DNA from: Chitinivibrionales bacterium
GTDB taxonomy: Bacteria > Fibrobacterota > Chitinivibrionia > Chitinivibrionales > WJKA01
Reading direction: 5' to 3'
Assembly: GCA_014728295.1 (NCBI GenBank)
Contig: WJLW01000033.1
Location: 167,752-231,751, forward strand
Length of the DNA stretch: 64,000 nucleotides
Positions within the stretch are counted from its first letter, which is position 1. Every line of letters begins with the position of its first letter. This document shows positions 34,227 to 44,328 of the stretch, piece by piece. Under the pieces are notes generated by a model. The model searched no databases and was not told where the DNA came from. It saw only the letters and a list, made by a program, of their open reading frames with translations. A program made the position numbers and the translations under genes.

Positions 34227-37214
34227 TTAGAACGTAAGAGTACTTTTCCAGGCTGATTTTGCTTCGATGCGGGATACCGAGGCTGTCTGGCTGCCCTCAG
34301 CGTCTTTGAAAACGACGAGATCTCCCTTGGTGACCGTACCGATACAGGCAACCGGCAAATCTGCAAATGCGCAGAGAATTCGGTCGTGCGCATCGGGAGT
34401 TGCTTCAAAAAGGATGCGCGATTGCGATTCGGAAAAAAGTATCTCGGCTGTTGAAAGACAGCCCGATTGCGGAATTGTCGCTACGTCAATTTCCGCTCCT
34501 AATTCACCGGCACAACACATTTCGGTCACGGCCGTACCAAAACCGCCGTCCGAAAGGTCATGGCAGGATTTGATAATACCCTGTTGAATCAGTGAATGCA
34601 AGTTTGTATACAGAGCAAAGGAGCGCTTCGGTCGCTTGACTCGCGGTACGGAATTGGTGCGCAGGCCTTTCATCAACGCATACTCGGAACCGCCCAGCTC
34701 GCGATACGTGATGCCGGCGACGAAGAGCTCGTTACCGGGCACTTTCAGGTCAATTGTTACCGCTTGGCGCACATCGTCGATTTTGGCAACGACACTGACC
34801 AGCAGGGTCGGGGGTATCGAGATTTTAGTGGCGCCGATGCGATAGTCATTTTTCATGCTGTCTTTGCCGGAAATGAGCGGCATACTGTAGTGCACGCACA
34901 TGTCATACAGCGCCTGATTGGCACGCACCAGTTGGGCCAGCTTGTATTCACCGTCGGGATTTTCCGGGCTTTGCACCGGATCGCACCAGCAGAAATTGTC
35001 AAGTGCGGCAATATGATGGGGGTTGGCTCCCGAACAAACTGCGTTGCGCACCGCCTCGTCAACTGCCGCGGTTGCCATGGCGTAGGTGTCGATGTCGCTG
35101 TAGCGGGGTACGATGCCGTTGGATACGACGATCCCTTCGAAAGAGTCAAGCAAGGGGCGAACAACAGCAGCATCCGACGGCCCGTCATGTTGAACTCCGC
35201 ACAAGGGCTTGACCACACTGCCGGCCTGGACTTCGTGGTCGTATTGACGAACGACATACTCCTTGCTGCAGATGTTAAGACGCTTCATCAGGTTGATGAT
35301 ATCCTGCGGGATCGAATCGTCCGGAACAGGAGCCAATTCGATCTCCGGCGGTTCCGTCCACTTTGCTGCAAGGTGCATCTGAGGCAGCCCGTCATGCAAA
35401 AAATCCATCGCAAGCTGCGCAATAATTTCATTGTTGTACCTGAGTTCGAGATTCCCGCTGCCGGTAAATTCGCCCAGATCGGTTGCCTCGACGCTCCACT
35501 CATCGGCAAGTGCCATGAATGTGTCAATTTTGTCGGGGGGGACGGCAACGGTCATGCGTTCCTGGGCCTCGGAAAGAAATATCTCCCAGGGCTCGAGGCC
35601 GTGATACTTGAGCGGAGCACGATCCAGATGCACAACCGCACCATTGGTGTCCTCCGCCATTTCGCCAACCGACGAGGAGAGTCCGCCAGCACCGTTGTCG
35701 GTAATCGAATTATATAAATTGTTATCCCGCGCTGCGAGCAGGAAGTCGGTCATGCGCTTTTGCGTAATCGGATCGCCGATCTGCACTGCTGTTGCCGGTG
35801 AACCTTCATGCAGCGGCTCGGAGGAGAAGGTCGCTCCATGAATGCCGTCTTTCCCTATGCGTCCACCGGTCATGATGATGTGGTCGCCAATTAGCGCTTT
35901 CTTTTCGTATCCTTTGCGTCCGTTGATCTCCATCGGCATGATGCCTAGCGTACCGCAGTAGACCAATGGCTTGCCCAGAAAACGGTCATCGAACACCAGG
36001 CACCCGTTGACGGTCGGAATACCGCTTTTGTTGCCGCCGTGCTCCACCCCTTCCCGTACGCCTTCGAATACCCGTTTGGGATGCAGAATGCGGGGGGGAA
36101 TCTGCTTGTCATAAAACGGGTCGGCAAAGCAGAAAACATCGGTGTTGGCAATCAGCCTACAGCCTAACCCGGTGCCGAACGGATCGCGGTTGACGCCCAC
36201 GATACCGGTGAGCGCGCCGCCGTAAGGGTCCAGCGCCGAGGGAGAGTTGTGCGTTTCCACTTTGAAAACCAGCGCCCAGTCGTTGTTGAAGCGAATTACC
36301 CCGGCATTGTCTTTAAAGACACTGAGACAAATGTCTTTGTCGGCCTGCGCTTTGCGAATCTCGCCGGTCGCGCGTTGTATATACACTTTGAACAGGCTGG
36401 ATATGCTCTGCGGGTTGCGGTTGTCTTCGACATAGGTGATTTGCGCGTTGAAAATTTTATGTTTGCAGTGCTCAGACCAGGTCTGAGCAAGTATTTCAAG
36501 CTCTACATTGGTCGGCATGGCCGGCAGGCCGATGCGTGAGCGCGCCGATTGCACCTCATCCTTTGCGTAGTAATCACGGATTACCTGCATTTCTTCAAGT
36601 GAAAGAGCGAGCATACTGTCTTTGCTGAGCCGGACAAGTTCCGCATCAGTGAGATTGAGATTGATCGGCAACCAGGGAGTTATGTCCGATTCGTTTTTGA
36701 CACGAGGCGCTTCAAACTTTTGAGTATGCCTGTTGCGCCATTCATCCTGTGAGTAAATTGCGGAGCTCTGGATCAACTCATTGGCCAGCAGTTCTCCGGC
36801 AATCCGCTCGATATGTTTGCGGGAAAGCTCGCCTTCGATGAAATATTGATTGGCCACGTGCGCGGAAAAGTCAGGATTAAGCTTCCGTTTGAGGCAGATT
36901 TTTACTGCTTCCGAGGCCGTTCGACCCACATTGTCGGTGACGCCGGGTTTGAAGCCGACCTCGATCATCCAGGTGAAATTGTTGATAATTGTTTGATTGA
37001 CGGTAAAATCTTCGATAATCGGATCGGTAAAAGGGCCCTGCGCCAGGGCGATCAGCTCCTGATCGGTAAAAGTACCGTTGAATGAGTATACTTTGGCAAT
37101 GCGCACCGACCGGATGGTTCCGATGCCCAGGTCGTTGACAATGCGTTGCCGAACACCTTCGCCCAGTGCGTCTCGGTGATGCGGCTTGGTGGCAACATAA
37201 ATGCGTTCTGCCAT
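34227..37214 (-). CDS. purL: phosphoribosylformylglycinamidine synthase, PurS-PurL fusion
   Basis: 995 residues. It converts FGAR, ATP and ammonia to FGAM. The first 150 residues hold two PurS-like halves (for example IEVGFKPGVTDNVGRTA) rather than a separate PurS. The PurL core follows, with LAQTWSEHCKHKIF, FKVETHNSPSALDPYGGA, DNGAGGLSSSVGEMA and HDLSDGGFGTAVTEM. The glutaminase is encoded separately downstream as purQ. The start at ATG 37214 (MAERIYVATKP) is favoured over an in-frame ATG 42 bases earlier. This split is intermediate between the single-chain and three-subunit enzymes. Confidence 0.93.
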   Translation of the reverse strand: MAERIYVATKPHHRDALGEGVRQRIVNDLGIGTIRSVRIAKVYSFNGTFTDQELIALAQGPFTDPIIEDFTVNQTIINNFTWMIEVGFKPGVTDNVGRTASEAVKICLKRKLNPDFSAHVANQYFIEGELSRKHIERIAGELLANELIQSSAIYSQDEWRNRHTQKFEAPRVKNESDITPWLPINLNLTDAELVRLSKDSMLALSLEEMQVIRDYYAKDEVQSARSRIGLPAMPTNVELEILAQTWSEHCKHKIFNAQITYVEDNRNPQSISSLFKVYIQRATGEIRKAQADKDICLSVFKDNAGVIRFNNDWALVFKVETHNSPSALDPYGGALTGIVGVNRDPFGTGLGCRLIANTDVFCFADPFYDKQIPPRILHPKRVFEGVREGVEHGGNKSGIPTVNGCLVFDDRFLGKPLVYCGTLGIMPMEINGRKGYEKKALIGDHIIMTGGRIGKDGIHGATFSSEPLHEGSPATAVQIGDPITQKRMTDFLLAARDNNLYNSITDNGAGGLSSSVGEMAEDTNGAVVHLDRAPLKYHGLEPWEIFLSEAQERMTVAVPPDKIDTFMALADEWSVEATDLGEFTGSGNLELRYNNEIIAQLAMDFLHDGLPQMHLAAKWTEPPEIELAPVPDDSIPQDIINLMKRLNICSKEYVVRQYDHEVQAGSVVKPLCGVQHDGPSDAAVVRPLLDSFEGIVVSNGIVPRYSDIDTYAMATAAVDEAVRNAVCSGANPHHIAALDNFCWCDPVQSPENPDGEYKLAQLVRANQALYDMCVHYSMPLISGKDSMKNDYRIGATKISIPPTLLVSVVAKIDDVRQAVTIDLKVPGNELFVAGITYRELGGSEYALMKGLRTNSVPRVKRPKRSFALYTNLHSLIQQGIIKSCHDLSDGGFGTAVTEMCCAGELGAEIDVATIPQSGCLSTAEILFSESQSRILFEATPDAHDRILCAFADLPVACIGTVTKGDLVVFKDAEGSQTASVSRIEAKSAWKSTLTF

Positions 37215-37436
37215 TGCGGTTCCTTGTCTATGTTTCGAGGCTATTCCTGCAAGCATGTCTGGTCGATAATTGAACTCTGATTTCGTCGTTGAGTGAGTAA
37301 AAATATTTTATTGACCTTTGCTCGGGCAGGGATGCCGGCAAATTTCTATCTTAATCCCCTGACAAGGATTGTGTAGCATCTCCTGTGCGAACAATTTCGA
37401 TATGCCCGACACACTACCCACCCCGACAAAACATTC
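37215..37436. other. gap between purL and a possible small gene
   Basis: About 220 bases containing the minus-strand leader of purL and an AT-rich patch (37300-37312). No gene or clear promoter is supported. Confidence 0.4.
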
Positions 37437-37730
37437 TCAACCTTCGGCGGCGCCCACTTCCTCATTTCGAGCATGCTTGTTCCCGAATTCGGCGACAGCA
37501 TCGGGATTGCCTTGTTTCTTGCGCAAGCGCCGGAATTTCAGCGCCTGTTTTCTTGGTTGTTCGAGGGGCTGCCAACCACGCTGCCGGTCAACTCTGCCGG
37601 TGAAGCGGATCTCATTTCTTGAAACCATTTTGTAGCGCACATGACCCCAATTTTGTGTCGCGCCGGAGTCCTTGCAGAAAATTTTGTCAACAGGGATGTT
37701 GCCGCGGGAGGTTAATAGCCTATTTTTCAT
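37437..37730 (-). CDS. possible small basic protein, unknown
   Basis: A 97-residue reading frame between purL and the V-type ATPase operon. Codon use (GGC, GCC, CGC, AAA) resembles the real genes around it. The product is basic and hydrophilic, with SRGNIPVDKIFCKDSG and PRKQALKFRRLRKKQGN. No domain is recognised and there is no clear Shine-Dalgarno before the ATG at 37730; an internal ATG (MVSRNEIRFTGR) is an alternative. It could be a genuine short gene or chance. Confidence 0.4.
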   Translation of the reverse strand: MKNRLLTSRGNIPVDKIFCKDSGATQNWGHVRYKMVSRNEIRFTGRVDRQRGWQPLEQPRKQALKFRRLRKKQGNPDAVAEFGNKHARNEEVGAAEG

Positions 37731-37786
37731 AGTCGCACATAAATTGCACCGTACCGTTCGGAAAGCCGCCGGTGGAGGACACTGAC

Positions 37787-38104
37787 ATGAGAGAGCAATT
37801 GGATGACATCTTTGTTGCCGAGCAGGAAGCCGAACGCATTATAAAAGAAGCCCAAAAAGAAGCCGCCGCAATCAAAGCCGAGGCCGATAATCAGGCAAAC
37901 CAGCTTGTAGCCGAAGCCCGCAGCGGGGCTCAACAGGTGATTCGGGAAAAAGTGCATGCCGCCCATAAACAAGCGCATCGTGAAAAGTCGCGGCTGCTCG
38001 AACAGGCAAAACAGAGCCTCAAAGCCGAGGAAAAGCGGATAGCCAAAATCAGCTATCAGGCCGTGCAACAAATCGTGGCGCTTATTACTGAAACAAACGC
38101 TTAA
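37787..38104 (+). CDS. V/A-type ATPase peripheral stalk subunit (G/H-like)
   Basis: 105 residues, almost entirely charged coiled coil (AEQEAERIIKEAQKEAAAIK and onwards). This matches the small stalk partner of subunit E in V/A-type ATPases (NtpF/AhaH). GGAGG eight bases before the ATG sets the start. It is the first of nine consecutive ATPase genes, and the reading direction and short gaps indicate one operon. Confidence 0.82.
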   Translation: MREQLDDIFVAEQEAERIIKEAQKEAAAIKAEADNQANQLVAEARSGAQQVIREKVHAAHKQAHREKSRLLEQAKQSLKAEEKRIAKISYQAVQQIVALITETNA

Positions 38105-38117
38105 CTTTTTTAGATTT

Positions 38118-39185
38118 ATGACAGGCCCGCTATCAAAATACGCATCGCTCAATGCCTTCATCCGGGCCCGCAAAAGCAAATTACCGTCTCCTGAATTGCT
38201 GCGCACCATCCAGCGGTCAACTACGATAGATGAAGTTTTTCTTCATTTGCGATCAACGGTATTTGCCGGGATAGATGAAATTTATCGCAAGACGGCGGAT
38301 ATTATGCAGGTGGAACTTGAACTAACGCTACAGGAAATTCGAGAGCACCGGGCCGTTGCCGCGCACGCACGGGGGGCGGTGCAAAAAATGGCACGCGCCC
38401 TGCTCATGCGCTATGAAATCGAGGCGGTTAAAAATGTTTTACGCTTGCTGTTCGACCGGCTTATCCGTGGCCGGCCGGTGGCCGATGCACCTCCCTATCT
38501 GCTCACCGCAACGATTGTCTATCCCATTTCCTGGTCAGAGCTGATGCATGCAGAGTCATTCGCCGAGGTCTGCACAATGCTCAACCATACCCCCTATGGC
38601 GAAACGATTGCCCCTCATCTGGGTGCCATTGCGGCGAATGGGCAACTGTTCTTTTGTGAGGTTGCGCTTGACAAGCTGTATTACCGGCATCTTCTGGAAA
38701 GCATTTCCCGAATCGGGGGCAATGACAAGTGCATTGCCGAACGGATCATCGCACTCGAAATCGATCTCAAAAACATCAGCCGAATTCTGAGGATGAAAAC
38801 CTATTACCGGCTGACCCACGAGCAAATGATCGCAGTGCTCATTCCCGGCGGTCGTTTTTCCGGCAAAATCGACATGCCGCAGGCTATCGATCGTACACGA
38901 GTGGGGACGGTACTCAAAGATGCATTGCGCGCAGCCTATCCTCACGTCGCACCGTTGTTGAGTTCGTCTCACGAACATGCCGGCGATAGCTTCTCCCTGA
39001 TTGATGCGCTGCTTGAGCACATCCTGGATATTGAGGCCGAAAAGCTGCTGAAAGGCTTTCCCTTCAACATCGGAATTGTATTGGCCTATTCTATTATTTA
39101 CGGCAGGCTCTCTGCCAGGGTACGTTTTCTGCTGAATGCCGGGCACTACGGCACGTTCGTCCCGCAAAGGAAGGAGCGGTCCTGA
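38118..39185 (+). CDS. ntpC: V/A-type ATPase subunit C
   Basis: 355 residues, mainly helical, with the length and layout of the V/A-ATPase C (AhaC/NtpC) subunit, which sits between the central shaft and the membrane ring. Supporting segments are LSKYASLNAFIRARKSKL at the start and GIVLAYSIIYGRLSARVRF near the end, resembling the conserved closing helix with its interface for subunit I. Its stop overlaps the next start by one base. Confidence 0.8.
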   Translation: MTGPLSKYASLNAFIRARKSKLPSPELLRTIQRSTTIDEVFLHLRSTVFAGIDEIYRKTADIMQVELELTLQEIREHRAVAAHARGAVQKMARALLMRYEIEAVKNVLRLLFDRLIRGRPVADAPPYLLTATIVYPISWSELMHAESFAEVCTMLNHTPYGETIAPHLGAIAANGQLFFCEVALDKLYYRHLLESISRIGGNDKCIAERIIALEIDLKNISRILRMKTYYRLTHEQMIAVLIPGGRFSGKIDMPQAIDRTRVGTVLKDALRAAYPHVAPLLSSSHEHAGDSFSLIDALLEHILDIEAEKLLKGFPFNIGIVLAYSIIYGRLSARVRFLLNAGHYGTFVPQRKERS

Positions 39186-41158
39186 TGTTTACTGCACCGA
39201 TGGTCCATCTGACCGCCGTCGTACTCGCCAGGGATGCACGTGCGCTTGCAGAGATGCTCCTGCAGGAGGGGGTCGTCCAATTGTCGGCGTCCCTAAAAGC
39301 TGGGGCAGTTCCCGATCGAGAGGTGTTTGAGGAACACGCTGATTTGCGCAAGCGCCTGGAAGGCCTGGCCAAACCGGCCGGGATCGATTTTGATCCACCG
39401 GATGAAAGGGATGTGTCCAACCATGCGCCGCTTGATCGCACCGAGGCAAACCGCACCATTGCCAGGATTGAGGCCGAACGAGAAAAAGTCAGAGAGCGCC
39501 AGCGTAAGGTGGGGCAGGAATTGAATCGCATCGAAGAACTCCAACAGCATCTGCATCTGTTCGGGTCCGAGGCAGAAAAGATCGCGCGGCAGAAACGTTC
39601 ACTGGTAGAAGTCAAAATCGGCTCTGTTCCGCGCAAGCTATACAATCAGGTGCATACCGAGCTTGCTCACTTTCCGGCGGTGCTCATCAGGTTGAGTGAG
39701 GACAAAACGGCAGTCAATGCTCTGGTTGTTTATATGAAGAGAGATCGGGATGCGATCGGCGATGCGCTGACGCGCGCTACCTGGACTGATGCCCAAACCG
39801 ATCAACAAGCTGCCTCCTATGCAAAAGAAATAAGCGCCGACATCGAATCCCGGAAGGTGCGCTTGCTCTCCGAGCAGGACCAGTTGCAGGTAAGCGATCG
39901 TAAGGTGATCACCGACGCTGCCGACGAACTGCAGCGTATCTGGCGCTGTGCCAGGGTAACCGAGCTACTGCACAAGGTGTCAACACACTTCCAGCCCTCA
40001 ACCCGGACAACGGCGATACACGGTTGGGTTCCGGCAGAAAAGCAGGACCGCCTCGCTGGTAAAATTAGAGAAACGACGCAGGGGAACTGCTACCTGGAGT
40101 GGCATAGCGCTGTTGAGGGATTGCAGAGCCAGGCGCCGGTGCTGTTGAAAAATCCGAAGCTTTTTAAGCCCTTCCAGATGCTCGTTGCCAACTTCGGAAC
40201 GCCGGCGTATGGCTCTGTTGATCCGACAATTTTTGTCATGCCGGCCTATCTCATCATGTTCGGCCTGATGTTTGCAGATGCAGGGCAGGGGCTGGTGCTG
40301 CTCATTGCCGGTGTCGCGGGTACCATCGTGCTGAAAAGTAAAGGTGAGGCAGTCGTCAACCTTTCGGCCCTGCTTGCCTGGTGCGGCTCGGCGTCTATTG
40401 TCTTCGGCATCTTGTTCGGTTCGTATTTCGGGGTTGATCTGCTGCCGCCGCTGTGGTTTGATTTTCATAGTGTCGTGCTCGGGCACGCAGATCGCTACGC
40501 GGCTGTCGATGACATTTTCGATATCCTGGCAATTACCATTTATTTCGGCATCACCGTGATTGCGCTGGGGCTGCTCGCCAACTGGATCAACCTGGCAAAA
40601 ACCCGCAATTTCGAAGAGCTCGTTCTCAGCAAAGGCGGGCTCCTCGGCGGCTGGATATATGCCGGCGGTATTTATGCAGCTATGTATCTGATTCGTACTT
40701 CCTATAAATCGTTCCCGCCGATGTCAACGCTTTTCTGGATACAGATCTTGCCGGCTTTGTTGATATTTGCAAAAGGGCCTCTGCACGCGATGCGAAACGA
40801 TTCGCAGCGAAAAACGCTCTTATCACCGATGAGCCTGCTCAATTATGGGCTGGAGTGGGCGGTTGAACTGCTTGAAATTTTCAGCGGCTATTTGTCAAAT
40901 ACGCTTTCATTTATGCGTGTGGCCGGTCTGGGTATTGCACATGTCAGTCTGATGGTCGCCTTTTTCAGCATGGCAGATATGACAACGGGTATTTTTTCTG
41001 TGCTCATCCTGATTTTCGGCAACATCCTTGTAATCGGCATCGAAGGCCTCTCCGCCGGCATTCAGGCGCTGAGATTGAATTATTACGAATTTTTTACGAA
41101 GTTTTTTCATGGAACCGGCACGTTGTATTCACCGATATCGCTTTCAAGCAAAGATTGA
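39185..41158 (+). CDS. ntpI: V/A-type ATPase subunit I (a-subunit homologue)
   Basis: 657 residues. The N-terminal 330 form a coiled-coil cytoplasmic arm (RIEAEREKVRERQRKVGQEL). The C-terminal half has about seven membrane helices, including DAGQGLVLLIAGVAGTIVL and the conserved LSNTLSFMRVAGLGIAHVSL segment, whose arginine faces the rotor ring. It forms the stator half-channels for ion flow. The TGATG junction with subunit C and a four-base overlap region downstream show tight packing. Confidence 0.93.
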   Translation: MFTAPMVHLTAVVLARDARALAEMLLQEGVVQLSASLKAGAVPDREVFEEHADLRKRLEGLAKPAGIDFDPPDERDVSNHAPLDRTEANRTIARIEAEREKVRERQRKVGQELNRIEELQQHLHLFGSEAEKIARQKRSLVEVKIGSVPRKLYNQVHTELAHFPAVLIRLSEDKTAVNALVVYMKRDRDAIGDALTRATWTDAQTDQQAASYAKEISADIESRKVRLLSEQDQLQVSDRKVITDAADELQRIWRCARVTELLHKVSTHFQPSTRTTAIHGWVPAEKQDRLAGKIRETTQGNCYLEWHSAVEGLQSQAPVLLKNPKLFKPFQMLVANFGTPAYGSVDPTIFVMPAYLIMFGLMFADAGQGLVLLIAGVAGTIVLKSKGEAVVNLSALLAWCGSASIVFGILFGSYFGVDLLPPLWFDFHSVVLGHADRYAAVDDIFDILAITIYFGITVIALGLLANWINLAKTRNFEELVLSKGGLLGGWIYAGGIYAAMYLIRTSYKSFPPMSTLFWIQILPALLIFAKGPLHAMRNDSQRKTLLSPMSLLNYGLEWAVELLEIFSGYLSNTLSFMRVAGLGIAHVSLMVAFFSMADMTTGIFSVLILIFGNILVIGIEGLSAGIQALRLNYYEFFTKFFHGTGTLYSPISLSSKD

Positions 41159-41193
41159 CTCATAGCACTTTTCATAACTACAAGGAGCCAAAC

Positions 41194-41568
41194 ATGACCT
41201 CTTCCCAGCACAAATTGAAACGGGATATCTCCACAAGCCTGGTTGTCACCTGCGCCCTTCTGGGATTGCTGTATACGCTGTTCAGTGTCGCTGCGTTTGC
41301 AGAAACCGAGCCAGCGTCAACAACGACCCAATTGATCTCCAGCGAGCAGGCGGGCGTTATGAAATTCGGATTTCTGTCGGCGGCAATAGCATTTGGACTT
41401 GGTGCAATCGGCGCCGGCGTCGCTATCGCCTATGTCGGTTCCGCCTCAATGGCGGCTGTAGCCGAGAAACCCGAAATTGCCGGGCAGGCGCTTATTTTTG
41501 TCGCACTGGCGGAAGGACTGGTCGTGTTTGGATTTATAACCGCATTGATGATTCTCGGCAAGTTTTAG
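41194..41568 (+). CDS. ntpK: V/A-type ATPase rotor subunit K (proteolipid)
   Basis: 124 residues. After about 45 extra N-terminal residues with one hydrophobic stretch (LVVTCALLGLLYTLFSVAA), a single hairpin follows: FLSAAIAFGLGAIGAGVAIA and a second helix carrying the ion-binding glutamate in VALAEGLVVFGF. It is one hairpin, not a duplicated one. The glutamate is followed by Gly rather than Ser/Thr, which gives no support for sodium binding, though this cannot be settled by eye. AAGGAG before the ATG at 41194 sets the start. Confidence 0.9.
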   Translation: MTSSQHKLKRDISTSLVVTCALLGLLYTLFSVAAFAETEPASTTTQLISSEQAGVMKFGFLSAAIAFGLGAIGAGVAIAYVGSASMAAVAEKPEIAGQALIFVALAEGLVVFGFITALMILGKF

Positions 41569-41591
41569 CTCAGAAGTATAGAGTAGCGAAT

Positions 41592-41900
41592 ATGAAATAC
41601 TTTGTTCTGGGAGATGAAGATACCGTCCTCGGATTCGGTATGGCAGGCGTCAACGGAATCGTCGTGTCCGATGCAAACGAGGCGCAGATTGCCTTTCGCA
41701 ACGTACTGAAGGACCGGGAAACCGGAATTATTATCATAACCGAAAAGACGGCCGATTTGATTCGCAACATAATTAATGAATTTATCTTCAGGGAACAGTT
41801 CCCGCTCATTGTTGAAATTCCCGATCGGAACGGACCGGATCCTCGGCGACCGGGCATTCGTGAAATGGTAAATGCCAGTATCGGTGTTAATCTGTCATAG
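41592..41900 (+). CDS. ntpG: V/A-type ATPase subunit F
   Basis: 102 residues. MKYFVLGDEDTVLGFGMAGV and VLKDRETGIIIITEKTADLI match subunit F (NtpG/AhaF), the small Rossmann-like part of the rotating shaft that binds subunit D. The closing EIPDRNGPDPRRPGIREMV is typical. It lies 23 bases after subunit K and 13 before subunit E. Confidence 0.92.
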   Translation: MKYFVLGDEDTVLGFGMAGVNGIVVSDANEAQIAFRNVLKDRETGIIIITEKTADLIRNIINEFIFREQFPLIVEIPDRNGPDPRRPGIREMVNASIGVNLS

Positions 41901-41913
41901 CGAAGGTTACGCA

Positions 41914-42555
41914 ATGGACATATACGACAACGGAAAATCGACTCTGATCGAAGGCCTTAGCAGGGATGCCCGGCACGAAGCCGGTGATGTGCGCGCCCGG
42001 GCCCGCCAACAAGCTGAGGAACGCATTCAATATGCCCGTCGGCAGGCCGATACCATCATGCACAAGGCTGAGGCAACGGCAAACACCCAGGCGCAGGCAA
42101 TCATGGACCGTGCCCGGTCGGACGCCAACGTTGAGATTAAGCGCATGCGGCTGGCGGCTCGTAAGCAACTGTTGGACGGGCTAATCGAGGCGGTCAGGCA
42201 TTCTCTGGCCAGACAGGTCGGCGCCGATTCCTACCGCCGGCTTTTGCTTGACTGGGTGGTCGAAGCCGTACGGGGCCTTGATGACGACAAGCCGACCATT
42301 CATAGTTCGCGGTGGGAACAGCCGATTCTTGACAAAAGCTTTGTTGACGAAGTGCAGCGATTGTGTCGCGAACATGGACGTACGGTAACACTTGCGGTTG
42401 CAAAGGATGAAAACAACAGCGAGCAGGGGATTACCCTGGTTGCGGCCGACGGGCGACAGGCCTATAATAATCGGGTCGCCACCCGAATGCTGCGCCGTGA
42501 GCGAGAAATAAACAATCGCCTCCAATATCTGATATTTCCTGAAAGTAGCGAATAG
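41914..42555 (+). CDS. ntpE: V/A-type ATPase subunit E
   Basis: 213 residues. The N-terminal half is a long charged helix (ARARQQAEERIQYARRQADT), and the C-terminal half is a compact alpha/beta head, as in the stalk subunit E that pairs with G/H. The ATG at 41914 has GAAGG upstream. It ends three bases before the catalytic subunit A gene. Confidence 0.85.
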   Translation: MDIYDNGKSTLIEGLSRDARHEAGDVRARARQQAEERIQYARRQADTIMHKAEATANTQAQAIMDRARSDANVEIKRMRLAARKQLLDGLIEAVRHSLARQVGADSYRRLLLDWVVEAVRGLDDDKPTIHSSRWEQPILDKSFVDEVQRLCREHGRTVTLAVAKDENNSEQGITLVAADGRQAYNNRVATRMLRREREINNRLQYLIFPESSE

Positions 42556-42558
42556 TTC

Positions 42559-44328
42559 ATGAGCGAACGAAGAGTAGGCAGCGTCAAGCGCGTCAACGGC
42601 CCGGTTATCGAAGCCGAAGATATTAGCGATGCAATCATGTACGAACTGGTGCATGTCGGTGAAGCTGGATTGACAGGTGAGATTATCAAGCTCGAAAAGA
42701 GCATGGCCGTTATCCAGGTGTACGAAGAAACCACCGGCATTGCCCCGGGGGACGCAGTCACCGGCGCGGGTATTCCCCTGTCGATCGAACTCGGTCCCGG
42801 CATGGTCGGCACGATCTTCGACGGCATCCAGCGGCCGCTGGAGAAGCTGCGTGAAAAGTCCGGCATGTATATCGAGCGGGGGGTATCCGTTCCATCACTT
42901 GACAGAGGCAACAAGTGGCATTTCGTGCCGCGCCGTGAAGCGGGACAGGCGGTGACACCCGGAATGATTCTTGGAACAGTTCAGGAAACAGAACGCATTG
43001 AGCATCGAATACTGGTACCACCCGATGTCTCGGGAAAACTGCAGTCAATTCAAGCGGAGGGTGATGCTACGGTTGACGACATTATTGCCGAAGTCGATAC
43101 CGGCCGCGGTATTCGTCAATTGGCACTGATGCACAAATGGCCCATCCGGCGGCAACGACCGGTTGCCCGTCGTCTCCCGCTTGACATTCCACTCATTACC
43201 GGACAACGCGTGATCGATACCCTTTTCCCGATAGCACAAGGCGGGACGGTTGCAATCCCCGGCGGCTTCGGCACCGGCAAAACCATGACGCAACAGGCGG
43301 TGGCAAAGTGGTGTGACGCTGATTTGATTGTCTACATCGGCTGCGGCGAACGGGGCAATGAAATAACCGATGTGCTTACCGAATTCCCCCGGCTTATCGA
43401 TCCGCGCACGGGCAGGTCATTGATGGAGCGCACTATACTCATTGCCAATACCTCCAACATGCCGGTCTCGGCGCGCGAAGCCAGCATCTATACCGGTATC
43501 ACCATGGCGGAATACTATCGCGACATGGGGCTGCATGTTGCCGTCATGGCCGACTCCACCTCACGCTGGGCGGAAGCGCTACGCGAGCTTTCGGGGCGCA
43601 TGGAAGAGATGCCGGCCGAAGAAGGCTTTCCGGCATATTTACCGACGAGAATTGCCGAGTTTTACGAACGTGCCGGATTGATGCACACGCTCGGCGGAAC
43701 TGCAGGCTCCGTTTCGATTATCGGTGCCGTCTCTCCGCCCGGCGGCGATTTTTCGGAACCGGTAACGCAGCATACTAAGCGATTTATTCGCTGTTTCTGG
43801 GCACTGGATCGCAATCTGGCCAATGCCCGCCACTATCCGGCCATTTCCTGGCTTGACAGTTATAGCGAATATCTGAACCAGATTGCCCCCTGGTGGCAGG
43901 AGCACGGCGGCAGCGCCTGGCTGGAAGATCGCACCGAAATTATGGAGCTGCTCCATCGCGAAGTCAAGCTCCAGCAGGTGGTCAAGCTGGTTGGTCCCGA
44001 TGCATTGCCCGATTCGCAGCGGTTCGTACTTGACGTATGCACGCTCTTTAAAAACGCCTTCCTGCAGCAGAATGCCTTTGACAAAGTCGATATGTTTTCC
44101 ACCGTTGAAAAGCAGGTGCGCATGCTGCATATTATCGCGGGCTACTGGCGGCTAGGATCTTCCGCCATCAAGCGCGGTGCAACCATTGTCAAGTTGCGCA
44201 AAATGAAAGTATACCAGGATATTGCCCGCATGAAATTCAATGTCGCTAATGACGATCATGCAGCTCTGGACAAAATCGAAGCCCGTCTGGAGCGTTCGAT
44301 AAGCCGGTTGGAGGCCATATATGCCTGA
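42559..44328 (+). CDS. ntpA: V/A-type ATPase catalytic subunit A
   Basis: 589 residues, the usual length. The P-loop [12 protein letters not shown] lies at about residue 235, preceded by a non-homologous region insert. [36 protein letters not shown] and the [14 protein letters not shown] motif mark the nucleotide-binding A subunit. It hydrolyses or makes ATP as a hexamer with subunit B. The end overlaps the start of subunit B by eight bases. Confidence 0.97.
   Translation: MSERRVGSVKRVNGPVIEAEDISDAIMYELVHVGEAGLTGEIIKLEKSMAVIQVYEETTGIAPGDAVTGAGIPLSIELGPGMVGTIFDGIQRPLEKLREKSGMYIERGVSVPSLDRGNKWHFVPRREAGQAVTPGMILGTVQETERIEHRILVPPDVSGKLQSIQAEGDATVDDIIAEVDTGRGIRQLALMHKWPIRRQRPVARRLPLDIPLITGQRVIDTLFPIAQGGTVAIPGGFGTGKTMTQQAVAKWCDADLIVYIGCGERGNEITDVLTEFPRLIDPRTGRSLMERTILIANTSNMPVSAREASIYTGITMAEYYRDMGLHVAVMADSTSRWAEALRELSGRMEEMPAEEGFPAYLPTRIAEFYERAGLMHTLGGTAGSVSIIGAVSPPGGDFSEPVTQHTKRFIRCFWALDRNLANARHYPAISWLDSYSEYLNQIAPWWQEHGGSAWLEDRTEIMELLHREVKLQQVVKLVGPDALPDSQRFVLDVCTLFKNAFLQQNAFDKVDMFSTVEKQVRMLHIIAGYWRLGSSAIKRGATIVKLRKMKVYQDIARMKFNVANDDHAALDKIEARLERSISRLEAIYA

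Noticed and set aside
34596..35717. 373-codon plus-strand frame
   Set aside because: Lies wholly antisense to the strongly supported purL gene; a codon-bias shadow.
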